This document shows positions 25,989 through 34,623 of a stretch of DNA of 64,000 bases, in pieces (the stretch's first letter is position 1; the number at the start of each line of letters is the position of its first letter). The notes below the pieces were generated by a model. That model saw nothing but the letters and a program-made list of their open reading frames with translations, did no database searches and had not been told where the DNA came from. The translations under genes were made by a program, and so were the position numbers. Source of the stretch: Actinopolymorpha cephalotaxi. Its GTDB lineage: Bacteria; Actinomycetota; Actinomycetes; Propionibacteriales; Actinopolymorphaceae. The stretch is from positions 4,424,850 through 4,488,849 of the forward strand of contig NZ_JACBZA010000001.1 in NCBI RefSeq assembly GCF_013408535.1, read 5' to 3'.

Positions 25989-26714
25989 ATGACGGCCGGC
26001 ACTGCTGCGATCGCCGAGGACCTCGCCCCGACGGGCGTCCTGCGGGCGTCGATCAACCTCGGCAACCCCGTACTCGCCCAGGGAACGCCCACGAACCCCA
26101 GTGGCGTCACGGTCGACATCGCGCGCGAGGTCGCGGCTCGCCTGGGCCTGCCGGTACGCCTGCTCTGCTTCGACGCGGCGCGTAAGTCGTTCGAGGCGAT
26201 GGCGACGGGTGAGGCCGACCTCTGCTTCCTGGCCATCGAGCCCGCACGGGAAGCGGAGGTCTCGTTCACCGGACCGTACGTCGTGATCGAGGGCGTGCTG
26301 GTCGTACCCCAGGACTCACCACTGTCAACCGTCGCGGACGTCGACCGGCCGGGCGTGCGGATCGGGGTGAAGCGCGGCTCCGCCTACGATCTCTACCTTT
26401 CCCGCACCCTCCGGCACGCGGAGGTCGTACGCGGCGAGGAGGGAGTCGAGGTCTTCCGCGACCAGGCTCTGGACGCCGGAGCGGGCATCCGCCAGCCGAT
26501 GACGGAGTACGTCGCCGCGCACCCGGAGTTCCGGCTGATCGACGAACGCTTCATGCAGATCCGGCAGGCGGTGGGGACGACCAGGGACCGGGCTCCGGAG
26601 ACCGTTCGGTTCCTGCGCGAACTGGTCGAGGAACTCAGGGCCGGCGGGTTCGTCGCCGAGTCGCTTCGCCGAGCAAGCCTCCCCGCCACCCTGGTCGCCT
26701 CCGCCGAGGAGTGA
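25989..26714 (+). CDS. Solute-binding protein family 3-like protein without signal peptide
   Basis: 241 residues from ATG 25989. It has the family 3 (amino-acid-type) binding-protein layout: GVLRASINLGNPVLAQ opening, GVTVDIAREVAARLGL, the DLCFLAIEPAREAEVSFTGPYV block and GVRIGVKRGSAYDLYLSR of the second lobe. Unlike exported members it begins directly with the first lobe and has no signal peptide, so it is either cytosolic (a sensor or a relic) or mis-started. The longer frame to 25809 does not supply a signal sequence. No ABC permease or ATPase gene lies nearby. No clear ribosome site; a leaderless message is possible. Confidence 0.75.
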   Translation: MTAGTAAIAEDLAPTGVLRASINLGNPVLAQGTPTNPSGVTVDIAREVAARLGLPVRLLCFDAARKSFEAMATGEADLCFLAIEPAREAEVSFTGPYVVIEGVLVVPQDSPLSTVADVDRPGVRIGVKRGSAYDLYLSRTLRHAEVVRGEEGVEVFRDQALDAGAGIRQPMTEYVAAHPEFRLIDERFMQIRQAVGTTRDRAPETVRFLRELVEELRAGGFVAESLRRASLPATLVASAEE

Positions 26715-26771
26715 CCGGAGCCAGGATCGTTTGGTCGCCGACGTCAAGCCGCTCTTGACGTCACGCCTACG

Positions 26772-27092
26772 TCAGGTGCCGGGCGGGCGGAACTCCACCG
26801 ACTTCTTGGCCGCGGCGTCGATCTCCTCCGGTGTCAGCAGCACCGTCGCCTTCGTCTGGATCGCCCCACTCGCCTTGACCGCAAGGGCCACCGCCGCCAT
26901 CGAGACGTTGTCCGGGAAGTCGAGGATGCTGTAGAGATCGACGTCGCCGAACGCGAAGTACGTCGACTCGACCTTTCCGCCCAGCGACCGGGTCACCTGC
27001 TCGACCGCGTCCCGCCGCCCGGTTCCGCCGTCTTTGACCAGACCCTCGGACCCCTTGGCCGTGTAGCTCGCCTGCACGAGAAACTTCGGCAT
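26772..27092 (-). CDS. GYD domain protein
   Basis: 106 residues, a small ferredoxin-like fold protein of the GYD family: PKFLVQASYTAKGSEGL at the start and the signature FAFGDVDLYSILDFPDNVSM in the middle. Function is unknown; members are small soluble dimers frequently found in actinobacteria. ATG 27092 is chosen for the GGAGGGGG ribosome site upstream; the frame to 27122 adds ten unlikely residues. Convergent with the binding-protein-like gene and divergent from the nucleotidyltransferase gene. Confidence 0.82.
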   Translation of the reverse strand: MPKFLVQASYTAKGSEGLVKDGGTGRRDAVEQVTRSLGGKVESTYFAFGDVDLYSILDFPDNVSMAAVALAVKASGAIQTKATVLLTPEEIDAAAKKSVEFRPPGT

Positions 27093-27259
27093 CGAAACCA
27101 CCCCCTCCGTCCAGACTCTCACCCGGCGACCACCCGCCTTTCCGCCTCAATCCGGCGTATCTCGGCATGGCCCTGCTCAAAGCCGCGCCTATCCTGGATC
27201 ACCGGCACGTCCGACGGCAGCGGGCACGGCAAGGCTCGCGCCTTTCGAGGGTGGGTGAA

Positions 27260-28081
27260 GTGTTGCGGGAGCTGAGCACCGAGCCGCAGTGGAAGCTGAT
27301 CGAAGGTGTGAAAGCCGTTGCCGCCGGCGACGAACGGATCCTTGCCGCCTGGGTCGCCGGCAGTTTCGCGACCGGGGAGGCCGACGCCTACAGCGACGTC
27401 GACGTGCACTGTCTGGTCAGCGACGACAGTGCCGAGTGGTTCCGGGACAACTGGCCGGAGACGGCGGCAGCGATGGCCGGTCCGTTGGTGCTCGCGACCA
27501 GCCTGCCCGGCCTGATCGGCGGGTACGCCCTGACAAAGGACTGGCAGCATCTGGACCTGATCCTGCACCCGTGCGGCCTGGCCGACCCGCGGCTCACGGA
27601 CGACGGGTTGCCCCTGTACGACTCGACCGGCGACCTCCTTCCGGCCGAGCAGGCGGCGCCGAGACCGCACGCGGGTGAGCCGTTCTTCCCCGACGCCGCG
27701 GTCACGTTGTGCCTGTACTTCCTCGGCAACCTCGTGGTGACGTTCGGTCGGAACGAACTCACCGTCGCCCACAGCGGTATCAACGCGATCCGGGACGGGC
27801 TGGTCCAGGTCATGCTCGCCGAACGCGGAGTTCGCCGGCGCGGCGGCAACAAGAGGCTCAACCCCTACCTCAGCGCCGAGCAACGCACGTTCCTGGAATC
27901 GATCCCAGCCGCGGACGTGTCCGAGGAGGGCATCACCGCCACGATCCGGGTGCTGTCGCGGGAGTTCATCCGGCGTGGCAGGGCGCTGGCCGGCCGCACC
28001 GGGGCCACCTGGCCCGAGGAACTCGAGGACGCGACGATCGCGCACCTCCAGCGACACCTGGGCGTCGACTTCCGCTCGTGA
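27260..28081 (+). CDS. Nucleotidyltransferase-domain protein (Pol beta superfamily)
   Basis: About 273 residues. The signature AGSFATGEADAYSDVDVHC holds the G-S-x(9-10)-D-x-D pattern that binds Mg-NTP in MNT/kanamycin-nucleotidyltransferase-like folds; the helical C-terminal part (GINAIRDGLVQVMLAERGVRRRGGNKRL) resembles the HI0074/HEPN-like partner domain of aminoglycoside-type nucleotidyltransferases. GTG 27260 is chosen for GAGGGTGGG about 8 bases upstream; the frame reaching 27167 looks non-coding before that. It might modify a small molecule or drug, but the substrate is not evident. A hairpin at 28086-28100 follows its stop. Confidence 0.78.
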   Translation: MLRELSTEPQWKLIEGVKAVAAGDERILAAWVAGSFATGEADAYSDVDVHCLVSDDSAEWFRDNWPETAAAMAGPLVLATSLPGLIGGYALTKDWQHLDLILHPCGLADPRLTDDGLPLYDSTGDLLPAEQAAPRPHAGEPFFPDAAVTLCLYFLGNLVVTFGRNELTVAHSGINAIRDGLVQVMLAERGVRRRGGNKRLNPYLSAEQRTFLESIPAADVSEEGITATIRVLSREFIRRGRALAGRTGATWPEELEDATIAHLQRHLGVDFRS

Positions 28082-28085
28082 GCCC

Positions 28086-28100
28086 GTCCTGGGTCAGGAC
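28086..28100. terminator. Candidate bidirectional terminator
   Basis: GTCCTG (28086-28091) and CAGGAC (28095-28100) with loop GGT make a perfect short hairpin between the convergent nucleotidyltransferase and MFS genes. Confidence 0.45.
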
Positions 28101-28145
28101 CGGCGTACGACCTGAGGCGGATCCTCCTTCTGCCGGGACGTGGGT

Positions 28146-29732
28146 TCAGCGGACGGGCTCGAGCTCGTCCAGATCGTCATCGGACAGGCACGGCTGTGGG
28201 TCGTCCGGCGTCGGGTTCTGGCTGTCAGCGGCTCGCTGCGGCATGCGTACGGCCACCGCGACCACGATGATCGAGAGCACCGCGCTGACCAGGAAGGCGA
28301 GTCGCATGCCGCCGAGGTGCGCGCTGCCGGCGGGGGTCCCGGAACCCATCAGCTGGTCCGCCCGGAGGGTCATCACGGTCACCGCCAGCGCGGTGCCGAA
28401 CGCGGCGGCCACCTGCTGCAGGGTCCCCAGCATCGAACTCCCGTGGGAGTAGAGGTGCTGCGGCAGGTCGCCGAGCGCGAGCGTGAAGACCGGGGTGAAG
28501 ACCATGGCCAGCGACAGCATCAGGAGCATGTAGAGCCCGAGCACCTGCCAGTACGGCATCGTCATGGACACCTGGGTGAACCCGGCCAGCGAGGCCACGA
28601 TCCCGACGGAGCCCGGGATGATCAGCACCCGGCCACCGCGCCGGTCGAAAACCCGTCCGACGGTCGGGCCGAGCACGCCCATGGCCAGACCCCCGGGCAT
28701 CACCAGCAGGCCCGTCTGCAGCGGGCTCAGGTCGCGGATGTTCTGCAGGTACAGGGGCAGCAGGATCATCGAGCCCATCATCGCCACGAACCCCGCCGAC
28801 ATCAGGGTCACGCCCTTGGCATAGGTCGAGTGCCCCAGAGTGCCCAGGTCCATCAGCGGCGTGGAGCCTGCGCGCTTGAGCCGGCGCTGGCGCAGCACGA
28901 ACGCTCCGACAGCCACCAGGCCGCCGACGACGATGACGGCCGACTCGGCCGCTCCGCCCTCGGCGAACTGGGTGAGACCGAAGACCAGTCCACCGAAGCC
29001 GACGGCGGCCAGGACGACACTGGGCCAGTCGATGGTGCTGTCCTGCGGCTCGCCGACGTTCTCGAGGCGACGCAGCCCGAACCACGTGACCGCGCCCGCG
29101 ATCGGCAGAACCAGCAGGAACAGCATCCGCCACGATCCGTGCTGCAGGACGAAGCCGGACACCGTCGGCCCCATCGCGGGAGCCACCGAGATCGCCAGGG
29201 TCACGTTGCCCATCACCCGACCCCGATCACTCTCGGGCACCACGGACATCAGGGTGGTCATCAGCAACGGCAGCATCACGGCTGTGCCGAGTGCCTGAAC
29301 GACGCGGCCGAGCAGAAGCGCCTCGAAGACCGGGGCGGCAGCCGACAGTGCCGTACCCGCGAGGAAGATGCCCATCGCCGTGGCATAGGCGGTGCGGGTG
29401 GACACTCGCTGGAGGAACCAGCCGGTGACCGGGATGACGGCGGCGGTGGTCAGCATGAACCCGGTGGAAACCCACTGCGCTGCCTGCTCGGTGACGTGCA
29501 GATCAGCCGTCAGGCGCGGGATGGCGTTCAGCATGATGGTCTCGTTGAGGATCACCACGAAGGTCGCCAGCATCAGAAGTCTGATCACTGCGGGGGTACG
29601 ACGACTCGGCACGCCCGCGGGGTCCGTCCGGACGTCTTCGGGCCGATCGGCAGGCATGGATCCTCGCACGGGGTAGGTCTTGTCGGTGTCGCAGCCGGCA
29701 TTCCGGCTGAGGGCCTCGGTAGTCGCCGTCAT
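28146..29732 (-). CDS. MFS transporter, DHA2 (14-TM drug/proton antiporter) family
   Basis: 528 residues with about 14 hydrophobic helices and the DHA2/EmrB signature: motif A-like PTVGRVFDRRGGRVLI between helices, LGRVVQALGTAVMLPLLMTTL, and APAMGPTVSGFVLQHGSWRML (motif C, the antiporter motif). Proton-driven export of drugs or small metabolites is the family role; the physiological substrate is not known. It is divergent from the six-hairpin protein gene over a 138-base region, suggesting shared control or export of a product. The ATG start at 29732 lacks a clear ribosome site. Confidence 0.9.
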   Translation of the reverse strand: MTATTEALSRNAGCDTDKTYPVRGSMPADRPEDVRTDPAGVPSRRTPAVIRLLMLATFVVILNETIMLNAIPRLTADLHVTEQAAQWVSTGFMLTTAAVIPVTGWFLQRVSTRTAYATAMGIFLAGTALSAAAPVFEALLLGRVVQALGTAVMLPLLMTTLMSVVPESDRGRVMGNVTLAISVAPAMGPTVSGFVLQHGSWRMLFLLVLPIAGAVTWFGLRRLENVGEPQDSTIDWPSVVLAAVGFGGLVFGLTQFAEGGAAESAVIVVGGLVAVGAFVLRQRRLKRAGSTPLMDLGTLGHSTYAKGVTLMSAGFVAMMGSMILLPLYLQNIRDLSPLQTGLLVMPGGLAMGVLGPTVGRVFDRRGGRVLIIPGSVGIVASLAGFTQVSMTMPYWQVLGLYMLLMLSLAMVFTPVFTLALGDLPQHLYSHGSSMLGTLQQVAAAFGTALAVTVMTLRADQLMGSGTPAGSAHLGGMRLAFLVSAVLSIIVVAVAVRMPQRAADSQNPTPDDPQPCLSDDDLDELEPVR

Positions 29733-29858
29733 GATCGTTCAGACCGGCGTACCGTCCACAACTCATCGGTGGCCGGACGCATTCCGGCTCGCGACGCCGC
29801 CCTGAAGTTGACCATCATAGAGAACCGGCTCGGGTGCGTCCGCTCGGGAAGCCGGCAA

Positions 29859-29864
29859 TACAGT
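29859..29864 (+). promoter_or_regulatory. -10 element of a probable leaderless promoter
   Basis: TACAGT (TAnnnT consensus) ends six bases before the GTG at 29871, the spacing of actinobacterial leaderless transcripts, and no ribosome site is present before that GTG. No convincing -35 hexamer at the usual distance. Confidence 0.4.
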
Positions 29865-29870
29865 CACCCC

Positions 29871-32264
29871 GTGACAGCCGCAGTGAACGAGCCGCCCCGT
29901 CCACTCCCGCACCTGGTGACAATTTGCGAGCAGAGCGTCACGCTCGCGGTAGCGGAGGGCACAGAAGCTCGGCTGCACGTGGGCGAGGCCCGGGACGGCT
30001 GGGTGCTGATGGCGACGGTTCATGGCCGCCGAGGCGGTGACGTCGCGGTCTTCGAGGACTTCACGTCGACGACCGGACCGATCGCCGTGGTCGGTCAGGA
30101 CGGCACCGCGCGCATCCTCGGCAAGTCACTGGAACCCACGTTCGCCGAAGCCGGCAGCCTCTATCACGGCCACGACGCCCGGACAGTCCTGTCGAGTGAC
30201 ACCGATCTGCTCGGCGAGGAGATTCTTGCCGAGCCCGGCGACCCCTCGTACGCCGACGTCGCGGCGTGCTTCCCGCCGATCGCCAAGCCCGCGAACTCCA
30301 GCATCTCCGCCATGGCGACCTACACGTTCGTCGCCACTCCTTCGTGCCGGGACAAGATCGGCGTCGCCTACGGCGGACGTACGGCGAACTTCGACCCGGC
30401 CGTTTACGTCCCCGCGATCGCTGCGATCCGCGAGCGCGGCGAGGTCCTGGACGGGCTCGTGGGCGGGTGGCCTCCGGTGCTCCGGTTCGTCTACCCCGAA
30501 GGCGAGGGAACCTGGTCGGAGCTGGTGATGTTCGCTCCGTTTCGTACCGACAACGGCAACGAACGCATCCAGCCGGTGTGGCACCGCATCGCCAGGGTCG
30601 AGAACGGCGAGCTCGCGTGGGTGAAGTACGTCGACTCCTACCCGCCGGTCCCACCTCGTACGACCGTCGACCGCGCGGACGACTTCTTCGCCGACCTGCT
30701 GGACACCGTGCGGGGGTGGGAGGACCTGCTCGCGGACGCCACCGACATCGACGTACCTGACCAGCGACTGGCCGACCAGGCGCGGCACTCCCTCGCCCGG
30801 GCGATGAGCACCCGGATCGGCGACTTCCCGAAGTACGGCGTGATGGACCGGGCCTACGGGGGTGCCGAGCACGACGGCTTCCAGGACACGTTCAACGTGG
30901 ATGTCACCGCGATGCTGGACTGGGGACTGTTCGACGCCGCGCGCAGATACGTCGACAACTACCTCACCAACTTCGTCCGCGACGACGGCTCCATCGTCTA
31001 CCGCGGCCCCGGCACCGGCCAGTACGGCCGGATGCTGACCGTGCTCGCCCACTACTTCCGGCTCACGCGGGATGACGACCTGCTGAGGCGTCACCGGCCG
31101 CGTATCGACGCCATCGCGACGGTGCTTCTCGGTCTTCGCGCGACCGCGAAATCCCTGCCGGACAACGATCCTGGGCACGGCCTGATCGCGGGCTGGTCCG
31201 AGGCGGACTCCTGTCTGGAGGCCGACCCCGACCGTTACGTGCGGCCCTACCTGTCCAACAGCAGTGAGGCGGTACGCGGGTTCGCCGACCTCGGCGCCGT
31301 GTGGGAGGAGCTCGGCGAGACCCACCGCGACGACGGGTTGACGGCGTGGGGCGAGCGGCTCCGGGACGAGTCGACGGCGCTCCTGGCAGATCTTCGTACC
31401 GCCGTCGACCGGTCGATGCTGACCGACGTGCAACCACCCTGCCTTCCCAGCATCGCGGGCGTCGAGGAGCCGTTCCACGTCGCGGTGCAACGGGACAACG
31501 TGGATCCGCAGTTCCGCGCCTACCGTGTCAACTCGGAGTTGCTGCACTCCGGCGTACTCGACGGGGACGCCGTGGACACGATCGTTCGCTACCGGGCGGC
31601 GCACCGAGACATCCGCCTCGGGGTTCCGATGGCGTACGGGTTCGACTCCTGGGACGACCTCGGCGGCAACGGCGGCGAAATGGCCGGCTTCCTCAGCTAC
31701 GGACACGCGTACGGCCTGCTGCAGCACGACCGGATCCGCGAGTTCCTGCTGGCGTTGTACAGTCTGTCGGCCCACCAGTACACGCGCGGATCGTGGACCG
31801 CGCCGGAGACGAGGAGCGTCCATCCGGACCGGCCGGCCGCGCCGTACGCCGTGCCCGCCCAGCTCGTCGTCCCGTTGCTGACGCGGTGGATGCTGGCGTT
31901 CGAGGAGCCCTTCGAGGACGTGCTGTGGCTGTGCCGGGCGACCCCACGCGACTGGCTTCGCGACGGTGGCCGGATCTCGGCTCGCGGCGTGCCCACCCGG
32001 TGGGGGAAGGTCGACGTCACCGTCGACTCGCGGGTCGCACACGGCCGGGTCGACGTCGAGGTGCGCCTTCCGGAGAAGGCGGCCGTGCCACTCACCCGGA
32101 TCCGGCTACGGCTCCCTGACGGGCTTCGGATCGTGGCCGCGTCGGTCGTCGACAACGGCGCGCCGGTGCCCTTCGACGCGGAGTCGGAGACGGTCACCCT
32201 CCCCGCCGACCGAGGCGGCCACGTCCGGCTGACGGTCGCGGTCTCGGCAGTCTCGGCGGAGTGA
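29871..32264 (+). CDS. Six-hairpin glycosidase-like protein (alpha/alpha toroid)
   Basis: 797 residues. The middle (about 330-700) has the repeated-helix layout of six-hairpin glycoside hydrolase families: DFPKYGVMDRAYGGAEHDGF, DTFNVDVTAMLDWGLFDAARRY, DDGSIVYRGPGTGQYGRML, GLIAGWSEADSCLE, and GNGGEMAGFLSYGHAYGLLQ. N- and C-terminal beta domains flank it. No signal peptide, so probably cytosolic and acting on imported sugar. The open frame continues far upstream (to 28140) only because the opposite strand codes for the MFS gene; GTG 29871, with a -10 at six bases, is the credible start. Exact glycosidase family and catalytic acids are not certain. Confidence 0.68.
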   Translation: MTAAVNEPPRPLPHLVTICEQSVTLAVAEGTEARLHVGEARDGWVLMATVHGRRGGDVAVFEDFTSTTGPIAVVGQDGTARILGKSLEPTFAEAGSLYHGHDARTVLSSDTDLLGEEILAEPGDPSYADVAACFPPIAKPANSSISAMATYTFVATPSCRDKIGVAYGGRTANFDPAVYVPAIAAIRERGEVLDGLVGGWPPVLRFVYPEGEGTWSELVMFAPFRTDNGNERIQPVWHRIARVENGELAWVKYVDSYPPVPPRTTVDRADDFFADLLDTVRGWEDLLADATDIDVPDQRLADQARHSLARAMSTRIGDFPKYGVMDRAYGGAEHDGFQDTFNVDVTAMLDWGLFDAARRYVDNYLTNFVRDDGSIVYRGPGTGQYGRMLTVLAHYFRLTRDDDLLRRHRPRIDAIATVLLGLRATAKSLPDNDPGHGLIAGWSEADSCLEADPDRYVRPYLSNSSEAVRGFADLGAVWEELGETHRDDGLTAWGERLRDESTALLADLRTAVDRSMLTDVQPPCLPSIAGVEEPFHVAVQRDNVDPQFRAYRVNSELLHSGVLDGDAVDTIVRYRAAHRDIRLGVPMAYGFDSWDDLGGNGGEMAGFLSYGHAYGLLQHDRIREFLLALYSLSAHQYTRGSWTAPETRSVHPDRPAAPYAVPAQLVVPLLTRWMLAFEEPFEDVLWLCRATPRDWLRDGGRISARGVPTRWGKVDVTVDSRVAHGRVDVEVRLPEKAAVPLTRIRLRLPDGLRIVAASVVDNGAPVPFDAESETVTLPADRGGHVRLTVAVSAVSAE

Positions 32265-32271
32265 GGTCCGT

Positions 32272-32288
32272 GCCGGGTCAGGCCCGGC
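32272..32288. terminator. Candidate bidirectional terminator
   Basis: GCCGGG (32272-32277) and CCCGGC (32283-32288) with loop TCAGG; the loop includes the minus-strand stop codon of the ribosomal protection gene. It separates two convergent genes. Confidence 0.45.
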
Positions 32289-34251
32289 GTACGACGTGAA
32301 GTAGGTACTCCTTGCGGTCGAGGGGATTGTGGTCGGTCCTCGGCCTGGCGGGGACCGCGCCGCCCCTGACGGGCTCGTAGCTGTCGAACGCGAACTCCAG
32401 TACGCCCTCGCCGCGGGTCAGCCCCGGCAACTGCTGCTGCAGGTCGTGCACGGCGGCCGCTCGGATCCTTCCCTCCAGTACGCAGCCAGCTCCCCTTGTA
32501 GTCGGTGCTTCCGGAACAGCGCCCAGCCGGGAGAGCACGGGCAGCAGCGCTCCCAGCGTGTCGGCCGGAAGCTCCAGCCGGAACCTGTGCACCGGTTCGC
32601 ACACGACCGTTCTCGCCTGCTTGAGCGCGTCCATCACCACCAGCGGCGTCAGCCCGCGAAAGTCGCCGGCGGTGCTGCCGGCCGAGGAGTAGCCGGAGTG
32701 TGTCAACGTGACCTTGCACTCGGGCACCTGCCAGCCGTACAGGCCCTGCCGCAACGCGAGCGGAACGGTCTCCTCGATCGCCTTCAGCAGCGTGGGCAGA
32801 AGGGAGCCGCGTTCGACCTCCAGCCGGAAGTCGATCCCCGCGTCCACCTGTGCGGGTTCGACCCGCAGTCCGATCGTCGCCGCGAACGGATTGTTCGGGC
32901 CGCCCATCAGGTCGTACGACGCGCCGCTGCCGAGCACCCGCTCGACGCAGATGGGGGTGGTTTCGCGGAAGGTGACGTCGATGCCGTACTCCAGGGCGAG
33001 GGTGGCCTCGATGACCTCCTTCTGCACCTCGCCGTACAACGAGACGTACAACTCCTGGGCGACGTCGTCCTGACGCAGGTTGATCAGCGGGTCCTGCTCG
33101 GCCAACTGCGTCAACGCGCCATGCAACCGGCCCTTGTCACCGGCTCGGACCGGCACCACCACCGTCTCCAACGTCGGCGGCGCGAAGTGGTGGTCGCCGG
33201 TCGTTCCCGAAACACCGATCGTGTCGCCGATCCGTACGTCGGAAAGCCCCCACACCTTGGCGATCTGCCCGCCCACCACCGCGGGGCACTGCACCACCCC
33301 GCCCCGGTCGAACACCCGCAGCGCGGTCACCTTCTCGCCCTGGTCCTCACCCTCGCTGTCGCCGCGGGCGAACCGCACTCGCTCCCGCGCCCGCAACTCC
33401 CCCGAGAACATCCGCAGGTAGGCGACCTTCTCCCCCGCCGGCCCCCGCTCGACCTTGAACACCGTCCCCGACACCGGGCCACGGGTCTCGGCCTCCTTCG
33501 CGGGCAGCAACCCGGTGATCCCGGCCACCAGGTCCGCCACCCCCGCACCGGTGATCGCCGAACCGTAGAACACCGGATGCACCACCGCGCGGGCGGTCCC
33601 GGCGGCGAGCTCCGCACGGGCACGCCTGCCAGTGAGCACCTCGGGCCCACCGTCGACGTAGGTGGCCAGGAACTCCTCGTCGCGGTCCGCGAGCACCTCC
33701 ACCGCCGCGGCCACGAACGGCTCGTCATCCGGTCCGTACGGCACGAAGCCCGCCTGTCGGGTTCCCTCGTCGTACGCCCGGCCCATCGCCACCACCGCGG
33801 GCGTCAACTTCTCCGCGATCTCGGCGAACACCCGCTCCGCGTCGGCGCCACGACGGTCCAGCTTGTTCACGAACGCCAGCGTGGGAATCCCCAGCCGCCG
33901 TAGCGTCCGCATCAGCACCCGGGTCTGCGCCTGCACACCCTCCACCGCCGACACCACCAGCACCGCACCGTCCAGCACCCCCAGCACCCGCTCCACCTCG
34001 GCTATGAAATCCGGGTGCCCAGGAGTGTCGATCAGATTGACCGTGACACCGTCCAGCACGAACGACACCACCGCCGACCGAATCGTGATCCCACGACGCC
34101 GCTCCAACTCCAAGGTGTCGGTCTGCGTGCTGCCCGCATCCACACTCCCCACCTGCGCGATCACCCCCGCCAGGTGGAGCAGCCGCTCCGTCAGACTCGT
34201 CTTACCCGCATCGACATGGGCCACGATCCCAAGGTTCAACGTCCGCGCCAC
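32278..34251 (-). CDS. TetM/OtrA-type tetracycline resistance ribosomal protection protein
   Basis: 657-residue EF-G-like GTPase that removes tetracyclines from the ribosome. G1 AHVDAGKT (11-18), the RRRGITI switch I segment, G3 DTPGHPDF (75-82) and G4 NKLD (about 128-131) are all intact. Domain IV retains the functional loop region (THSGYSSAGSTAGDFRGLTPLV), and length matches this family rather than EF-G (about 700). It begins with GTG; TGA immediately precedes it in frame, so this start or a later one is forced. GAAGGG lies about 8 bases upstream. Actinobacterial homologues (OtrA type) are often chromosomal and intrinsic. A candidate leader ORF overlaps its 5' end. Confidence 0.93.
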   Translation of the reverse strand: MARTLNLGIVAHVDAGKTSLTERLLHLAGVIAQVGSVDAGSTQTDTLELERRRGITIRSAVVSFVLDGVTVNLIDTPGHPDFIAEVERVLGVLDGAVLVVSAVEGVQAQTRVLMRTLRRLGIPTLAFVNKLDRRGADAERVFAEIAEKLTPAVVAMGRAYDEGTRQAGFVPYGPDDEPFVAAAVEVLADRDEEFLATYVDGGPEVLTGRRARAELAAGTARAVVHPVFYGSAITGAGVADLVAGITGLLPAKEAETRGPVSGTVFKVERGPAGEKVAYLRMFSGELRARERVRFARGDSEGEDQGEKVTALRVFDRGGVVQCPAVVGGQIAKVWGLSDVRIGDTIGVSGTTGDHHFAPPTLETVVVPVRAGDKGRLHGALTQLAEQDPLINLRQDDVAQELYVSLYGEVQKEVIEATLALEYGIDVTFRETTPICVERVLGSGASYDLMGGPNNPFAATIGLRVEPAQVDAGIDFRLEVERGSLLPTLLKAIEETVPLALRQGLYGWQVPECKVTLTHSGYSSAGSTAGDFRGLTPLVVMDALKQARTVVCEPVHRFRLELPADTLGALLPVLSRLGAVPEAPTTRGAGCVLEGRIRAAAVHDLQQQLPGLTRGEGVLEFAFDSYEPVRGGAVPARPRTDHNPLDRKEYLLHVVRRA

Positions 34252-34312
34252 GCGTCATGCCCTTCGGATAGGCGACAGTTGCCTCCTGAGGTGACACGAA
34301 CGCCGCACGCAT
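34202..34312 (-). CDS. Candidate 36-codon leader ORF overlapping the ribosomal protection gene
   Basis: On the minus strand an ATG at 34312 follows AAGGAG with a 6-base gap (ribosome site at 34319-34324), better than the site of the resistance gene itself. It reads 36 codons (MRAAFVSPQEATVAYPKG...) and stops inside the resistance gene, overlapping its first about 50 bases in another frame. The peptide resembles no known protein. It could be a translated leader coupling or attenuating expression of the drug-resistance gene, as seen in other tetracycline resistance determinants, or chance. It was found by direct reading and is too short for automatic ORF calls. Confidence 0.4.
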   Translation of the reverse strand: MRAAFVSPQEATVAYPKGMTRGADVEPWDRGPCRCG

Positions 34313-34623
34313 GGCGCACTCCTTGGGCGCCGACCGGTGGTCGGCAGCCGGGTAGCCGGGAAGCCGGTGGGTGGTCCTGCCGCACAGTGCAGCAAGCGGC
34401 CACCTGTGCGGTCAACCGAATTGCCGGCTCAGGCGAACGACGAACGGCGTCCGTTCCCGGCCAACTTCACCGCCGCGTGACCGGATCGTGACGCTCCTCG
34501 CGGCGCGGAGGTGCAACCTTCCTGATCTTCACGACATCCTTTGGATGGTGTCGCCGTACAGCACAGTCGGCCGCACAGCACAGCCGGCCGCACAGCACAG
34601 TCGCCTGAACCCCTGGGGGTCCG
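34252..34623. other. Divergent regulatory stretch between resistance gene and L,D-transpeptidase
   Basis: 372 bases. It holds the leader ORF start on the minus strand (34312), an unused AGGAGG-like site (34282-34287, minus), and a threefold tandem repeat (34555-34605) near the transpeptidase start. No other gene seen. Confidence 0.6.
34555..34605. repeat. 17-bp tandem repeat, three copies
   Basis: Copies at 34555-34571, 34572-34588 and 34589-34605 follow CGYACAGCACAGYCGSC with one or two differences per copy. They lie 19 bases before the L,D-transpeptidase start, so within its promoter or 5' leader. Possibly a triple operator or slippage product. Confidence 0.85.

Noticed and set aside
28140-29870. 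Open reading frame extending the six-hairpin gene by 577 codons upstream
   Set aside because: It is antisense to the clear MFS transporter gene; its composition (His, Gly, Gln, Arg-rich, repetitive) is typical of a GC-rich shadow.
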